Shown piece by piece: positions 35,770 through 45,686 of a DNA stretch of 64,000 bases. The number at the start of each line of letters is the position of its first letter. Position 1 is the first letter of the stretch. The notes under the pieces are model-generated. The model ran no database searches. It had not been told where the DNA came from and saw nothing but the letters and a program-made list of their open reading frames with translations. The stretch is from assembly GCF_009909155.2 (NCBI RefSeq), contig NZ_JAAAPM020000006.1, forward strand, positions 1 to 64,000, in the 5' to 3' direction. The DNA is from Flavobacterium undicola. GTDB lineage: Bacteria > Bacteroidota > Bacteroidia > Flavobacteriales > Flavobacteriaceae. The position numbers were made by a program, and so were the translations under genes.

Positions 35770-36075
35770 CTTTTTTCTAAGCCGCAAAGGTACTAAGAAA
35801 TTATTACGCAAAGTTTCACAAAGAGACACAAAGTTACGCAGAGTTACATTTTTACCTTAAAATGCCCCGCAACTTGGACTAATGTTACCGAATAATCTTA
35901 ACCGCTAAGTTCGCAAAGTTTTTCACAAAGGTCAGAAAGTTCAAAAATCTGCAAAATCTGCGTACTGAAAATTTTTCTCGCAGATATTACAGATTCTGCA
36001 GATTTTTAAAATAAAATTTCACAAAGCTTTACGTTTACTTTGCGCAAGCCTTTGCGAACTTTTCGGTTCATTTTT
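35770..36075. repeat. Low-complexity CGCAAAG and CTGCAGAT tract
   Basis: Loose repeats of GCAAAGTTTCACAAAG, AAGTTCGCAAAG and CTGCAAAATCTGCG/CAGATTCTGCAGATTTT. No coding potential is seen. It resembles the tracts at 29033 and 62247 and the short one near 31170, all between genes. Confidence 0.55.
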
Positions 36076-36083
36076 AAACCAAA

Positions 36084-37688
36084 TTATTTTTTCTCCAAAG
36101 TCACATCGTCTACTAAACAAACAGCATTAGCCTTTCCATTTGCAAAAAAACCAATGGTAATTTTACCGCTTTTTACTGCAATATCTGAAATACCAATACT
36201 TGTCCAAGAAGTATTTTCTTCTTCAATACTATATTTATAATCAACACCGCCCGTATTTGCATGCATTTTAAGTTCGGCGAAACCTTTGCTGTTTTTAACT
36301 TTGGCTGTCAAATTATACACGCCATCTTCTAAAGCCACATAAGGTGAAGAGCTAATTTGTTGCGTAATTTCTCTAGTAAAATCAACTTTATCGGTAATAT
36401 TCAAGCTTTTTTCGCCAATTACTTCTTTTCGGTCATTTTCAGTATTAAAATAATTCAATTGTGGCGAAATGTCGCTTTTTACCTGAATTGGATTCCCTTT
36501 GATTACTTTGGTTTTCCAACCTAATAATTGTTCCTGAACGGGTTTAATATTACTCGGGATTTTATTTCTATCGGCTTCAAAACTGCCGTTTTTTACATAA
36601 TTATTATCTGTACCAACTGTCCAATTTCCTGTCTTTTCGTCCAAATTCCATGAACTTAATGAATTAAAATAAGGTTTAGCTCCATCAAAAGAAAGTGGAA
36701 ACCATTGGTTATACCCTAAACCATTACCTGCAAAATCAGCCCAACGATCACCACAATAAATAACGGTTTCTTTGCCATTTCGTTTTATGGTATAGAAAAA
36801 TCCAGTTTGTGTTACATGTGCATAATCTCCGGCGGAACCATTCATAATTTGCATATCATTGGTTGGCAAATAAAGCCCTCTGATATTATCTGAAACCAAA
36901 TAATAGGCAAAAGAAGCGTCCCAGCCATAAATATTAGAAGCAGCCATGTAGTATTTGTTTTTGTATTTAAACATACAATTCCCTTCTCTGCTTTCTCCCT
37001 GAAAAACTTTGGTACAATCTAAAATATTCACTTTCCCTTCTTTCACACCTATTTCAGAAACATATATTTTATTTCGCCCTTTTCCATAGGAATAAATAAG
37101 ATAGGATTTTCCATCATCATCTGTAAAGACAGTTTGATCGCCTGTATTTGTTGTGCCAATCCAGGGTTGCATGTTTATTTTTTGATGCCAGGAAAATAAA
37201 GCTGTAGGCGAATCTGCTAACATAATAAGAACCTGATTTCCATGTTGAACAAAAAGTGCGTATTTGTTCATTTCCTTTACATAAGCCACTCCCAAACGTC
37301 CAACCCATGTTTTTTTTCCTTCAGGAAATGCATTTTCATCAGTAAAAACATCTCCTTCAAAAGTCCAATTCACCAAATCAGTGGAACTATAACATGTTAT
37401 GGATTTAAAAGTACAATGTGGATAGGTTACAATCGGTTCTTTTCTATATTTCTCAGCTTCTTCATAATGCACGCCATACCAATAATATTTTTCAATTCCT
37501 GTTTTAGGATCTTTGAATTTAAAAATCCCACCACCCTGACTGTAAATAGGAAGTCCGTCTTTGGTATCCCAAAAAACATCGTTTTTAATATTTTGATTTT
37601 GTGCCAATGCACTTATTGTAGAACATAAAAACAATATTCCAATCCATAAAAATTGGCAATTTAATTTAACAGAACTGTTCTTTATCAT
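36084..37688 (-). CDS. GH43-like secreted glycosidase with C-terminal carbohydrate-binding region
   Basis: A 534-residue exported enzyme (signal peptide ending ISALAQ). Residues about 30-350 look like a five-bladed propeller of the GH43 superfamily, close to exo-galactanase-type members: QGGGIFKFKDPKTGIEKYYW near the first blade, then WVGRLGVAYVKEMNKYALF, and GDQTVFTDDDGKSYLIYS. The remaining 170 residues (from NYVKNGSFEADRNK) resemble a family 6/35-like or CBM4-like sugar-binding domain ending CLVDDVTLEKK. The substrate is probably a plant or algal galactan or arabinan, but this is inference. No SusC/SusD pair is nearby, so it is not in a classic utilisation locus. Confidence 0.8.
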   Translation of the reverse strand: MIKNSSVKLNCQFLWIGILFLCSTISALAQNQNIKNDVFWDTKDGLPIYSQGGGIFKFKDPKTGIEKYYWYGVHYEEAEKYRKEPIVTYPHCTFKSITCYSSTDLVNWTFEGDVFTDENAFPEGKKTWVGRLGVAYVKEMNKYALFVQHGNQVLIMLADSPTALFSWHQKINMQPWIGTTNTGDQTVFTDDDGKSYLIYSYGKGRNKIYVSEIGVKEGKVNILDCTKVFQGESREGNCMFKYKNKYYMAASNIYGWDASFAYYLVSDNIRGLYLPTNDMQIMNGSAGDYAHVTQTGFFYTIKRNGKETVIYCGDRWADFAGNGLGYNQWFPLSFDGAKPYFNSLSSWNLDEKTGNWTVGTDNNYVKNGSFEADRNKIPSNIKPVQEQLLGWKTKVIKGNPIQVKSDISPQLNYFNTENDRKEVIGEKSLNITDKVDFTREITQQISSSPYVALEDGVYNLTAKVKNSKGFAELKMHANTGGVDYKYSIEEENTSWTSIGISDIAVKSGKITIGFFANGKANAVCLVDDVTLEKK

Positions 37689-37895
37689 AATTTAAGGAAA
37701 TTAATCTCAGTTTAAATGGCTAAAATATAAGCTATGTAATAGAAAATCATCCTGCACTGTGCTGAAAAAAAAACTCCTAAATAAAATCAAACAAATTTTG
37801 CTTAGAAGTTTTTCAAGAACAGTATCAATTACCATCTTTAAAGAAAAAACACTATCTTTTCATCCAATTAAAACAAGTCTTTAAATACTGAAATA

Positions 37896-40340
37896 CTATT
37901 TTAAATCCTGTTGCTTTTTAATCGTATAATAAGTGTTTTTGACTACAGGGATTCCAGCTGCGGTAATACCTTCTAAAGCTACTTTCACTTTGGTTTCCAC
38001 CTTGGTATTGTAAAAATTCACACTCACATTACCTGTTTTATCAGGATGCACATACGGATTCCAATAAAGAGTATTTCTTACAGCTGCTTTTTCATCCAAC
38101 TCTAAATTAGGTTTTTCCGGATTTGGCGAATAAAAAACACGTGCCGTGTAAAAGCCGTTTATTTCTTTTTTAATAGCATGAAAACCTCCTTTTTCAGCTG
38201 GTTTGGTCCCAGGTTTGGTATAAACCGCAATAATACCATTAGCAGCTTCATTTCCATAATACAATGTTGCTGATGCTCCTTTTACTGCATCTATTTTTTC
38301 AACATCACTAGGCTGAATAAAATCGATTTCCGTTTTAAACGCGGTATTACCATTTAATAAATAAAGTGGTTCTCCATCAAAACGCTGAAAACGAACGGAG
38401 TCACCATCAGAAATGACTCCTGGAAGTTTTTGGACAATCATATCAAAAATATCGGTAAACATAGCTACACTTTCGTCTGGAACATAGCTATTGTCTGGAA
38501 TTCCATAGAATATGGGTGCTTGGTTTTTCTTTTTAGCAACAATTTTAACTTCGTTCAAAACATTTTCAGGCTTTATTCCAAAAGCTGTAAATTTCTTAAA
38601 AACATTTTCAACTATTGTTTTTGTAGTTGCTGTCCAATTAATTGGTTCATTTTGAAAAGAAATAGGGACTGGAACTTGTTCAATAGGATCTATTAGTATT
38701 TCGCCTCTAAACTTTCCTTTTTCATTTCTGGAATTTAAATACATGTTGGTTTTCCCAGAAAACATTATGTTTTCAAATTTAAAACTTCCATTAGCATCTG
38801 TAGTAGCGTTAAAAATATTCATGTGCTTTTTATTAATTAAAGCCAATGTCATATTATTATTTACCAAGGCCTTTTCTCCCAAAAGTTGCTTCACCCTACC
38901 CGCTATTGTAATTCCTTTTTCTGCTTTATAGCTAATGGTATCGTTTGCTTTTGGCATTGTTTTCCATACGAAATCACGCCAACCTTGAGTTAGAAGCAAA
39001 TCGTCTAAGTGCTCTAATCGTTTTAAATTATTAGTATCAAAATAATAGGCTGGATTATGTACTTTACCTCTAATATCCGATTCCATCAAGAAATAAGAAC
39101 TAATGGTTGTGCCATAATCTTTATCTTCTAGTATTCCATTCATATCGGTAACACTTAATGAAAAACTAGCCGATTTGGCTACTCCAGCCTTCGATTTTGA
39201 ACTCACATTTACGGTCGCTTTTTCATTTGGCTTGTAGCTTGCTTTGTCAGTCAATAGCTGTACATCTAAATCTTGTTCTTTTTCAATATAAACCAAGCGC
39301 TCGCTTTGTGGTTTATTATTACTGTCGTAAAGCGTTATTTGGCTTATACCTTCTGGAGCTTTATCTTTTGCTAATTCAAAAGCCAATGCTGTTTCAGTAA
39401 GTGTTTGTGTGCTTTCTAAATAGGAAATCCCTTTTGCTTTGCAAACAACCGTTAGTGCCGCATTAGGATTTTGTACCAAAGTTGCTTGGTTAGTATTAAT
39501 ACTTATAATATTTTTACCTTTGAAAGTCCTAAAACTCAACAAATAGCCTTGTTTAGCCACTTTTGGAAGTTCAACTCGTAATTCTTCCCCTGATAGGAGT
39601 TTAATTTTTGCGTAATAATTTTTTCCTTCAATTGGCATAATTTGAAATTTCCCCATACCATCATGAGGACTTAAAAAAGAGGTAACCAATTCGTTATCGG
39701 AATCGTAAATATCCCCCTTAACATTTATTGGTTTTCCATTACTGTCAACTGCTTTAAAACCTACAACACTGGCTACATTTTCTAAAAGCGAACCCCCTTC
39801 TGGGAAAAAATCAACCGTAAACGTATTTTGTTTACTAGTTTCATATACCGTAGTTTTCATTTCTACAGTAACGTTTTCTGTTTTATTAGTTTTAGAATTT
39901 GATTCAAAAGCATCGATAATTTCAATATTCTTTTTGAATACAAAATCATCACCAAAATTTCTATTCCAATTGGTATAAGCCCGTAACTGGTAAACTCCCG
40001 GTTTTACGCCAAGGGAATCAGTTAACTGAAAATCACCAGAGCCCAAACCCATTTCTATATTGGTCTTATTTCGGGTAATTATTTTAGAATCGGGCGAAAT
40101 TAATTCTACATATAATATATTGCTATTATCAAAAAGCAAATTGTTGTAGGCACGTACATTATAAGCTTTGTACCATAAATCTTCGCCAATAAAATAGATT
40201 GATTTGTCAGTGTGAAGATATACTTTTTCAACATCAGTAGGCGTTTTTTTGTCTTGAGCCTGTAAAAAACCAATTGATACTACGAACCAAAATAAGCAAA
40301 CTAAGCTAAACTTTTTATTTATAATAAAATCTGTAACCAT
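37896..40340 (-). CDS. Macroglobulin-like and TonB-plug-domain protein without a barrel
   Basis: An 814-residue exported protein (signal peptide ending GFLQAQ). Near the start, KVYLHTDKSIYFIGEDLWYK and GDFQLTDSLGVKPGVYQLRA resemble the MG2 domain of alpha-2-macroglobulins. A carboxypeptidase-regulatory-like domain follows (about 475-560), then a TonB-receptor plug-like segment (PLYLLNGNTAFKTEIDFI and DVEKIDAVKGASATLYYGNE). The usual 22-strand barrel is absent; the end is only about 110 residues longer. Such proteins are common in Bacteroidota, but their job is unknown; surface protein handling or assembly has been suggested by analogy only. A fragment of a relative lies just upstream. Confidence 0.8.
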   Translation of the reverse strand: MVTDFIINKKFSLVCLFWFVVSIGFLQAQDKKTPTDVEKVYLHTDKSIYFIGEDLWYKAYNVRAYNNLLFDNSNILYVELISPDSKIITRNKTNIEMGLGSGDFQLTDSLGVKPGVYQLRAYTNWNRNFGDDFVFKKNIEIIDAFESNSKTNKTENVTVEMKTTVYETSKQNTFTVDFFPEGGSLLENVASVVGFKAVDSNGKPINVKGDIYDSDNELVTSFLSPHDGMGKFQIMPIEGKNYYAKIKLLSGEELRVELPKVAKQGYLLSFRTFKGKNIISINTNQATLVQNPNAALTVVCKAKGISYLESTQTLTETALAFELAKDKAPEGISQITLYDSNNKPQSERLVYIEKEQDLDVQLLTDKASYKPNEKATVNVSSKSKAGVAKSASFSLSVTDMNGILEDKDYGTTISSYFLMESDIRGKVHNPAYYFDTNNLKRLEHLDDLLLTQGWRDFVWKTMPKANDTISYKAEKGITIAGRVKQLLGEKALVNNNMTLALINKKHMNIFNATTDANGSFKFENIMFSGKTNMYLNSRNEKGKFRGEILIDPIEQVPVPISFQNEPINWTATTKTIVENVFKKFTAFGIKPENVLNEVKIVAKKKNQAPIFYGIPDNSYVPDESVAMFTDIFDMIVQKLPGVISDGDSVRFQRFDGEPLYLLNGNTAFKTEIDFIQPSDVEKIDAVKGASATLYYGNEAANGIIAVYTKPGTKPAEKGGFHAIKKEINGFYTARVFYSPNPEKPNLELDEKAAVRNTLYWNPYVHPDKTGNVSVNFYNTKVETKVKVALEGITAAGIPVVKNTYYTIKKQQDLK

Positions 40341-40528
40341 ACAAAATTTGAATTTATATTAAACTACTTTATAAAACTTTACTTTCATTACTTCTCAATG
40401 TTGCATAAAACATTGCAAAACAATCCTGAACCAAAAATATAGGTAAGTTAAATTTTACTAAAATATATACATAAAACTAATTAACTAACCTGTACTGTCC
40501 TGTATTTTATTTTTTAAAAAGAACTTCA

Positions 40529-40600
40529 TTAATCACTCCTCTTCACTAGCCGTACTTTCATTTCTGTTTTATCAGGATGAACATACATATTAAAACACCA
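40529..40600 (-). pseudogene. Possible C-terminal remnant of a paralogue of the plug-domain gene
   Basis: On the minus strand this reads FNMYVHPDKTEMKVRLVKRSD and a stop. The intact neighbour encodes WNPYVHPDKTG at the matching place, and 22 of 23 bases around GTTTTATCAGGATG agree. This suggests the end of a duplicated copy. A competing reading is a 31-residue ORF at 40558-40653 in another frame (MKIENNSYTSKVSCLLAFGV...) with one membrane helix. Confidence 0.4.
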
Positions 40601-40712
40601 AAAGCCAGTAAACAACTGACTTTTGATGTATAACTATTATTTTCTATTTTCATCAGAAAGAAAACAAATTAAGGCAAACTCTTCCTGATTTCAATATTTT
40701 TTTATTCCAAAA

Positions 40713-42374
40713 TCAGACCAACTCCTTAAAAAACTGTAATAAAACACAATTGTTTTCTAATGTAGGCGTAAAAACTTCTAAAATAGACGCTTGATTATTT
40801 TGTGCATACAATTGCTTTAAACCATTTTCCAAACTAGTTTCATTAGTAGCAGTGTTATATTCAAAACCATACATTTTAGCCAAATGTTCGGCTGTTAAGC
40901 CATGTGAAGTTTCGAAAAAAGTATTAAAAACTTCTGTTTCATCGTGACCTGGTAAAATTCTGAAGATACCACCGCCTGCATTGTTTATGATAATAATTTT
41001 AAAATTATTTGGGACATAATTATTCCACAACGCATTACTATCATAAAGAAAACTCACATCGCCGGTAATAAAAACGGTTGATTTATTATTGGCCACAGCA
41101 GCCCCAATAGCCGTTGAAGTACTGCCGTCAATTCCACTTGTTCCTCGATTGCAAAATACTTCAATAGTAGGATTGACATCTATTAACTGTGCATAGCGAA
41201 TGGCTGCACTATTACTAATTTGCAATTGGCTATCCGAAGGCAAACTTTTAATTACTGCATCAAAAACTACAAAATCAGAAAAAGGAGTTTTAGCTAAATA
41301 AGCTGCTTGTTTCTCTTTTCGAATTTCTTTAATCTGATTCATTTTTTCAAAATAATCACTTTTTACAGCAATAGTTAAAGGTGAAAATGCTTCAAAAAAT
41401 GTATTGGGATTCAGTTCGAAATGCTTTGTTAATATGCCAAAAGTATCATAAGCACGCAAAGAATCAATATGCCAATGGTGTTTTGGTTTGTATTTACGTA
41501 AAAAGGCTTTGACACGCTTAGAAACAATCATTCCGCCAAAAGTGACCAAAATTTCCGGGCAGAAATCTTCAAAATCTTCGTTGTTAAATGGCGTAATTAT
41601 AGTATCAATATTCGAAATAAAACTTGGATGATACAAGTTGGAAGTAGTCTCCGTCATCACCACAACCGATTCGTCTTTGGCTAAAGCCTCAATGGTTGCA
41701 TCCGAAATCGCATTAGGATCATTCACTCCTACCAATACTAATTTCTTATTCGATTTATTCCAAATAGCTGCAAAAGCAGTCAAATCCTCCAACGGAGGTA
41801 TTGGATTTAAACTGGCAAAATTATGAACCATCGCAGCTACAGAAAGCTCCGTAACCGTTTCATACAAAGGCTCTTCAAAAGGAGCGTTAATATGTACTGG
41901 TCCTTTTTTATGAAAAGCGGCATCAATGGCTTCGTTGATTTTATGATCGTTTGTTTTTGAAGCTTCTTCGGTTAAATTAGCATTGTAAAGAGAATGATTT
42001 GCAAAAACATTTTCCTGACGAATGGTTTGCCCATCACCAATATCAATCTTGCTTTGTGGTCTATCAGCCGAAATAACAATCAAAGGAATTTGACTGTAAA
42101 AAGCTTCCGCAAAGGCGGGATAATAATTCAACAAAGCCGAGCCGGAAGTACAAACTACCGCTACGGGACGCTTAATTTGTTGGGCTATTCCCAAAGCAAA
42201 AAAAGCTGCACATCGTTCGTCAGCAATACTGTAACATTTAAAATTAGGATTAGAGGCAAAACCAATAGTTAAGGGTGCATTTCTGGAACCTGGAGAAATT
42301 ACGATATCAAGGATTCCTTTGGCTTGACAAATCTGAATAATGCTTTGCGCTAAAGGTATTTTGGGGTAAATCAT
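40713..42374 (-). CDS. menD: SEPHCHC synthase
   Basis: Thiamine-diphosphate enzyme that joins isochorismate and 2-oxoglutarate in menaquinone synthesis. The start MIYPKIPLAQSIIQICQAKG is the family's usual opening, so I discount the ATG 24 bases upstream. VISPGSRNAPLTIGFA, then VAVVCTSGSALLNYYPAFAE (with the ThDP-activating Glu region) and FITGDVSFLYDSNALWNN followed by NNAGGGIFRILPG (the Mg/ThDP site) are diagnostic. The 553-residue length is normal. The other men genes follow downstream, separated by about 7.5 kb of accessory genes. Confidence 0.95.
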   Translation of the reverse strand: MIYPKIPLAQSIIQICQAKGILDIVISPGSRNAPLTIGFASNPNFKCYSIADERCAAFFALGIAQQIKRPVAVVCTSGSALLNYYPAFAEAFYSQIPLIVISADRPQSKIDIGDGQTIRQENVFANHSLYNANLTEEASKTNDHKINEAIDAAFHKKGPVHINAPFEEPLYETVTELSVAAMVHNFASLNPIPPLEDLTAFAAIWNKSNKKLVLVGVNDPNAISDATIEALAKDESVVVMTETTSNLYHPSFISNIDTIITPFNNEDFEDFCPEILVTFGGMIVSKRVKAFLRKYKPKHHWHIDSLRAYDTFGILTKHFELNPNTFFEAFSPLTIAVKSDYFEKMNQIKEIRKEKQAAYLAKTPFSDFVVFDAVIKSLPSDSQLQISNSAAIRYAQLIDVNPTIEVFCNRGTSGIDGSTSTAIGAAVANNKSTVFITGDVSFLYDSNALWNNYVPNNFKIIIINNAGGGIFRILPGHDETEVFNTFFETSHGLTAEHLAKMYGFEYNTATNETSLENGLKQLYAQNNQASILEVFTPTLENNCVLLQFFKELV

Positions 42375-42504
42375 TGTTTTTATTTCAAAAGAAAACAAAG
42401 ATACAAAGATGCCCTTACTTTAATATAAAAATTTACACTTATAACATAAATAATTTATACCAAAAACATAATATTATACTTGAATTCATTTCGTTTTTAG
42501 ATAA

Positions 42505-42543
42505 AAAAAGCGATTTCTAAACTAAGTTTAAAAATCGCTTTTT
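42505..42543 (-). terminator. Terminator of the glutathione peroxidase gene
   Basis: AAAAAGCGATTT and AAATCGCTTTTT form a 12-bp stem around a 15-base loop, about 20 bases after the stop codon on the minus strand. Confidence 0.8.
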
Positions 42544-42562
42544 CTAAAAAACAATGTATTAT

Positions 42563-43150
42563 TTATTGTTTGATCCAGTTTACAATTTCCGGGGCATCAG
42601 GTTTGGTTTTAGAAAAATATACTTCTACCAAATGTCCTTTTTCATCAATAAGATACTTTTGGAAATTCCATTTTACTTCCGAATCTTTCACTCCATTTTT
42701 CTCTTTTTGAGTTAAAAATTGATAAATCGGACTCATATCGGCTCCTTTTACCGAGATTTTACCCATCATTGGAAAAGTTACTCCGTAGTTTAATTTACAA
42801 AAAGTCTCAATGTCTTTATTTGTTCCCGGTTCCTGAGAATTGAAATTATTGGCAGGAAAACCTATAACTGTAAAACCTTTGCTTTTGTATTCTTTATAAA
42901 TTGCCTCCAGTTGCTCGTACTGTGGTGTATAGCCACATTTGGAAGCCGTATTTACAATCAACACTTTCTTTCCTTTTAGAGTCGAAAAGTCAAATTTTTC
43001 CCCGTATAAATCTTCTACTTTAAATTGATAAATACTTTGTGTATCCACTGTTTTTTCTTTTTTGATTTTATCGCTTTTTTTACTTTGTGCCTGAGTAAAT
43101 CCACTAAAGAACAATAAGGCGGCACAGGCCGTAAATAATAATTTTTTCAT
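42563..43150 (-). CDS. Glutathione peroxidase family protein, exported
   Basis: A 195-residue thiol peroxidase with a signal peptide (LFTACAALLFFSGFTQAQ), so it works outside the cytoplasm. The start is placed at MKKLLFTAC to put the signal at the N-terminus. The peroxidatic Cys is in IVNTASKCGYTPQYEQL. The motif usually written FPCNQFGGQEPG is here FPANNFNSQEPGT, so the classical Gln is Asn, as in many Bacteroidota members, and KWNFQKYLID supplies the Trp-Asn part. It most likely uses thioredoxin rather than glutathione. Role: removal of peroxides in the envelope. Confidence 0.92.
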   Translation of the reverse strand: MKKLLFTACAALLFFSGFTQAQSKKSDKIKKEKTVDTQSIYQFKVEDLYGEKFDFSTLKGKKVLIVNTASKCGYTPQYEQLEAIYKEYKSKGFTVIGFPANNFNSQEPGTNKDIETFCKLNYGVTFPMMGKISVKGADMSPIYQFLTQKEKNGVKDSEVKWNFQKYLIDEKGHLVEVYFSKTKPDAPEIVNWIKQ

Positions 43151-43263
43151 ATAGCTATATTTTTTTCTAAAATTAATCAAATTCAATTTCTGTGCCATTC
43201 TTTTCAATAACTAATTTTGATTCAACAAAGGTTAAATAAAACCCAACAAAAAGCACTTTACTT

Positions 43264-45477
43264 TTAAAATCGATACGCAATTTTAGCTTTTAAATTAAAA
43301 GGTGTTCCGGGAGTAAAATGGATTTCATCAACAGAATTTGGCTCATCTTTCAATCTGGATTCGGTGGCAAACTGGGTTTCGTTCCATTCGGTATTAAATA
43401 AATTTTGGATGGCTACACCAAAAGTAAAATTCTTGAAATCATAGTTTAAATTCATATCGGTCACAAAGTAACCCTCGGCAACAATAGAATTGTCTTCATT
43501 AGCAGGACGGCTTTTTAAATAACGATACCGTATTCCTCCTGAAAATTGATGCCAATTTTGAAAACTGATTCCTCCTGTAGTAGTAAAATCAGGCGCTAAC
43601 GGAATGTAATCTTCACCTCTAACTTCATCCATACTTCTGGCAAAAGTATAATTGGCATCCAAATAAATATATAAAATCTCATTTAAATGGTAGCGAATAC
43701 CAAAATCGGCTCCCATGCGTTTTGTTCTTCCACTTGGCTCCATAATTCCCCCATCACCTGAATACACAAACTCTTGCTGCAAGTACATGTACCACAAAAC
43801 TGAATTAATAATCAGGTTATGAGAAGGTTTCCAAATCGTTCCTATATCAGCGCCCATGGCTGTTGGCAAGATTTTCTTAGTATTATCCTGAACAACTACA
43901 CGGACATCATTAGAGTGAAATCCCATTCCTGATTTTACAAAAAATTGCAAATTGTTGTTTTGAGAATAGATGAAATTCAATTTTGGAGAGAATTTCACTT
44001 CACTCTCCGATTGGTTTGTATAGGTTTCACTTAATTTATCCTGATAATTGAATTTAAAATAATCGAAACGCAGTCCCGGATTAATCATTAATTTCCCGAA
44101 GATAAATTCTGAATTGAAGTACCCATAATTATTATTTTCATCGATATCCCCTAGTTTAATATTTTCCAGTGTGGTTTTTCGATTCAAAGTATGAGACAAT
44201 TCACTGTCTTTTGTTGCATCAGCTCTAAAACCAATTCCAGCCTGATAATTAATATCCCAAACATCATTCTTTATTTTTTTATTTATTTCGGCACTCATCC
44301 CATAAAGCGTTCTGTTTTCTTTTTGCCTGATTTGGTTTCCATTAACAGGATCTTTTAAGAAAAAAGTAAAATTAGAATACAATTCAAGTGCGTACTTGCT
44401 AAAAAAAGTATTGATTTTTACAAAGGTGTTTTTGTCTATTGGCTTATTCAAAGAAGCTATAATATTAGTTCTCGAAGTATTTCCACCTTCAGTATCGTCA
44501 ACTGCTCCAAATCTGGAAATAATACCATTATCCACTAATCGCTGAGGAATTTGCCCTGAAGCATCCCACTTACTTGAAAAATGAGAGGCAGAAATTGAAA
44601 ATTTACTATTGAGTCCCAATAAATACGTATATTTTCCTAACAAATTAAAACGGTTGAAATTTTGAGGCGATTCGAAAGGTCCATCGGTCAAAAAATACTC
44701 TGTGGCAATGTACGCTCTTTGATTTTTGGCATTGTCCAAAAGATTAAACATCCCTACGGCTCGTTTCATGTTAAATTGTCCTGCTTCGATGCTAATGCTA
44801 CTATTATCTAATTTTTCTTTAGTCTGAAAACCTACATATCCAGCTGTAGCAAAATCTCCTTTATTGGCATAATAAGTTCCTTTACCATAATCAATTTTAT
44901 CAACTGTTTCAGGAATCACAAAATGTAAATCGGCATAGCCCTGACCATGTGCATGAGAAACCAAATTTACAGGCATTCCATCAACTGAAATGGCAACATC
45001 AGTACCATGATCAATATCAAAACCTCTCAAAAACATCTGTTCGCTTTTTCCTCCACCGGCATGTTGTCCTATGAATAATCCCGGTACTTTTTGCAAAATT
45101 TCCTGAGAAGTATTCACTGGCGAAGTTTGCAAATCTATTTTTGAAATTAGATTCATTGCCGAAAGTTTGTGCTGAATTACAACATCATTTAATTTCAACA
45201 CACCATCTTCCAGAACAATCTTATTTTCCTCATTACTGACTTTATAACTTTTTATTTTAAAACCTAAAGCGGTAATTCTCAAAACATCACCTACATTGGT
45301 TTTTTCAATTATAAAAGCACCTGAATCATCCGTATGCGAATGAGATTCAGTACTAGGATTGATAATAAAAGCATTTTCAACTGCATTTCCATAACCATCT
45401 ATTACAATACCTTTTTGCGTTTGCGAGAAAGAACAAAAAACTATAAGAACAGTAAGTAGTGTAAAAATGCGCTTCAT
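43264..45477 (-). CDS. TonB-dependent receptor
   Basis: A 737-residue outer-membrane transporter. After the signal peptide (LIVFCSFSQ) comes a carboxypeptidase-regulatory-like domain (residues about 20-90), then the plug: LQKVPGLFIGQHAGGG, FLRGFDIDHGTDVAISVDGM, and a His-rich SHAHGQGYADLHFVIPE, followed by a 22-strand barrel ending LKAKIAYRF. The His-rich plug segment suggests a metal or metal chelate as substrate, but this is inference. It is divergent from the ECF sigma/anti-sigma pair 246 bases away, which may control it. No SusD partner is present, which argues against a polysaccharide role. Confidence 0.93.
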   Translation of the reverse strand: MKRIFTLLTVLIVFCSFSQTQKGIVIDGYGNAVENAFIINPSTESHSHTDDSGAFIIEKTNVGDVLRITALGFKIKSYKVSNEENKIVLEDGVLKLNDVVIQHKLSAMNLISKIDLQTSPVNTSQEILQKVPGLFIGQHAGGGKSEQMFLRGFDIDHGTDVAISVDGMPVNLVSHAHGQGYADLHFVIPETVDKIDYGKGTYYANKGDFATAGYVGFQTKEKLDNSSISIEAGQFNMKRAVGMFNLLDNAKNQRAYIATEYFLTDGPFESPQNFNRFNLLGKYTYLLGLNSKFSISASHFSSKWDASGQIPQRLVDNGIISRFGAVDDTEGGNTSRTNIIASLNKPIDKNTFVKINTFFSKYALELYSNFTFFLKDPVNGNQIRQKENRTLYGMSAEINKKIKNDVWDINYQAGIGFRADATKDSELSHTLNRKTTLENIKLGDIDENNNYGYFNSEFIFGKLMINPGLRFDYFKFNYQDKLSETYTNQSESEVKFSPKLNFIYSQNNNLQFFVKSGMGFHSNDVRVVVQDNTKKILPTAMGADIGTIWKPSHNLIINSVLWYMYLQQEFVYSGDGGIMEPSGRTKRMGADFGIRYHLNEILYIYLDANYTFARSMDEVRGEDYIPLAPDFTTTGGISFQNWHQFSGGIRYRYLKSRPANEDNSIVAEGYFVTDMNLNYDFKNFTFGVAIQNLFNTEWNETQFATESRLKDEPNSVDEIHFTPGTPFNLKAKIAYRF

Positions 45478-45523
45478 AAAAAACTATACTATTGGGTTGG
45501 TTGTTATATAATTTTACAATTGC

Positions 45524-45531
45524 CAAATATA
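45524..45531 (-). promoter_or_regulatory. -7 box of the TonB-dependent receptor gene
   Basis: TATATTTG on the minus strand, about 45 bases before the receptor start codon. No TTG lies at the ideal distance, so another sigma factor (perhaps the neighbouring ECF) could use it. Confidence 0.4.
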
Positions 45532-45686
45532 AAATGTCGGGGTATAAGTAGTATCCTGTATCTAATTAAAATATTTCATTTTCATTGCGATAAAAAACAA
45601 GAACAGTTTTCATTCTAGTTAGTAGTTATCCAAATGAAAAATAAGATTTTTATTTATGAATTTATGAAAAGATATCCATTTCTAAA

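Noticed and set aside
36084..45477. Polysaccharide utilisation locus
   Set aside because: A GH43-like enzyme and a TonB receptor exist, but they are 6 kb apart with unrelated genes between and no SusD.
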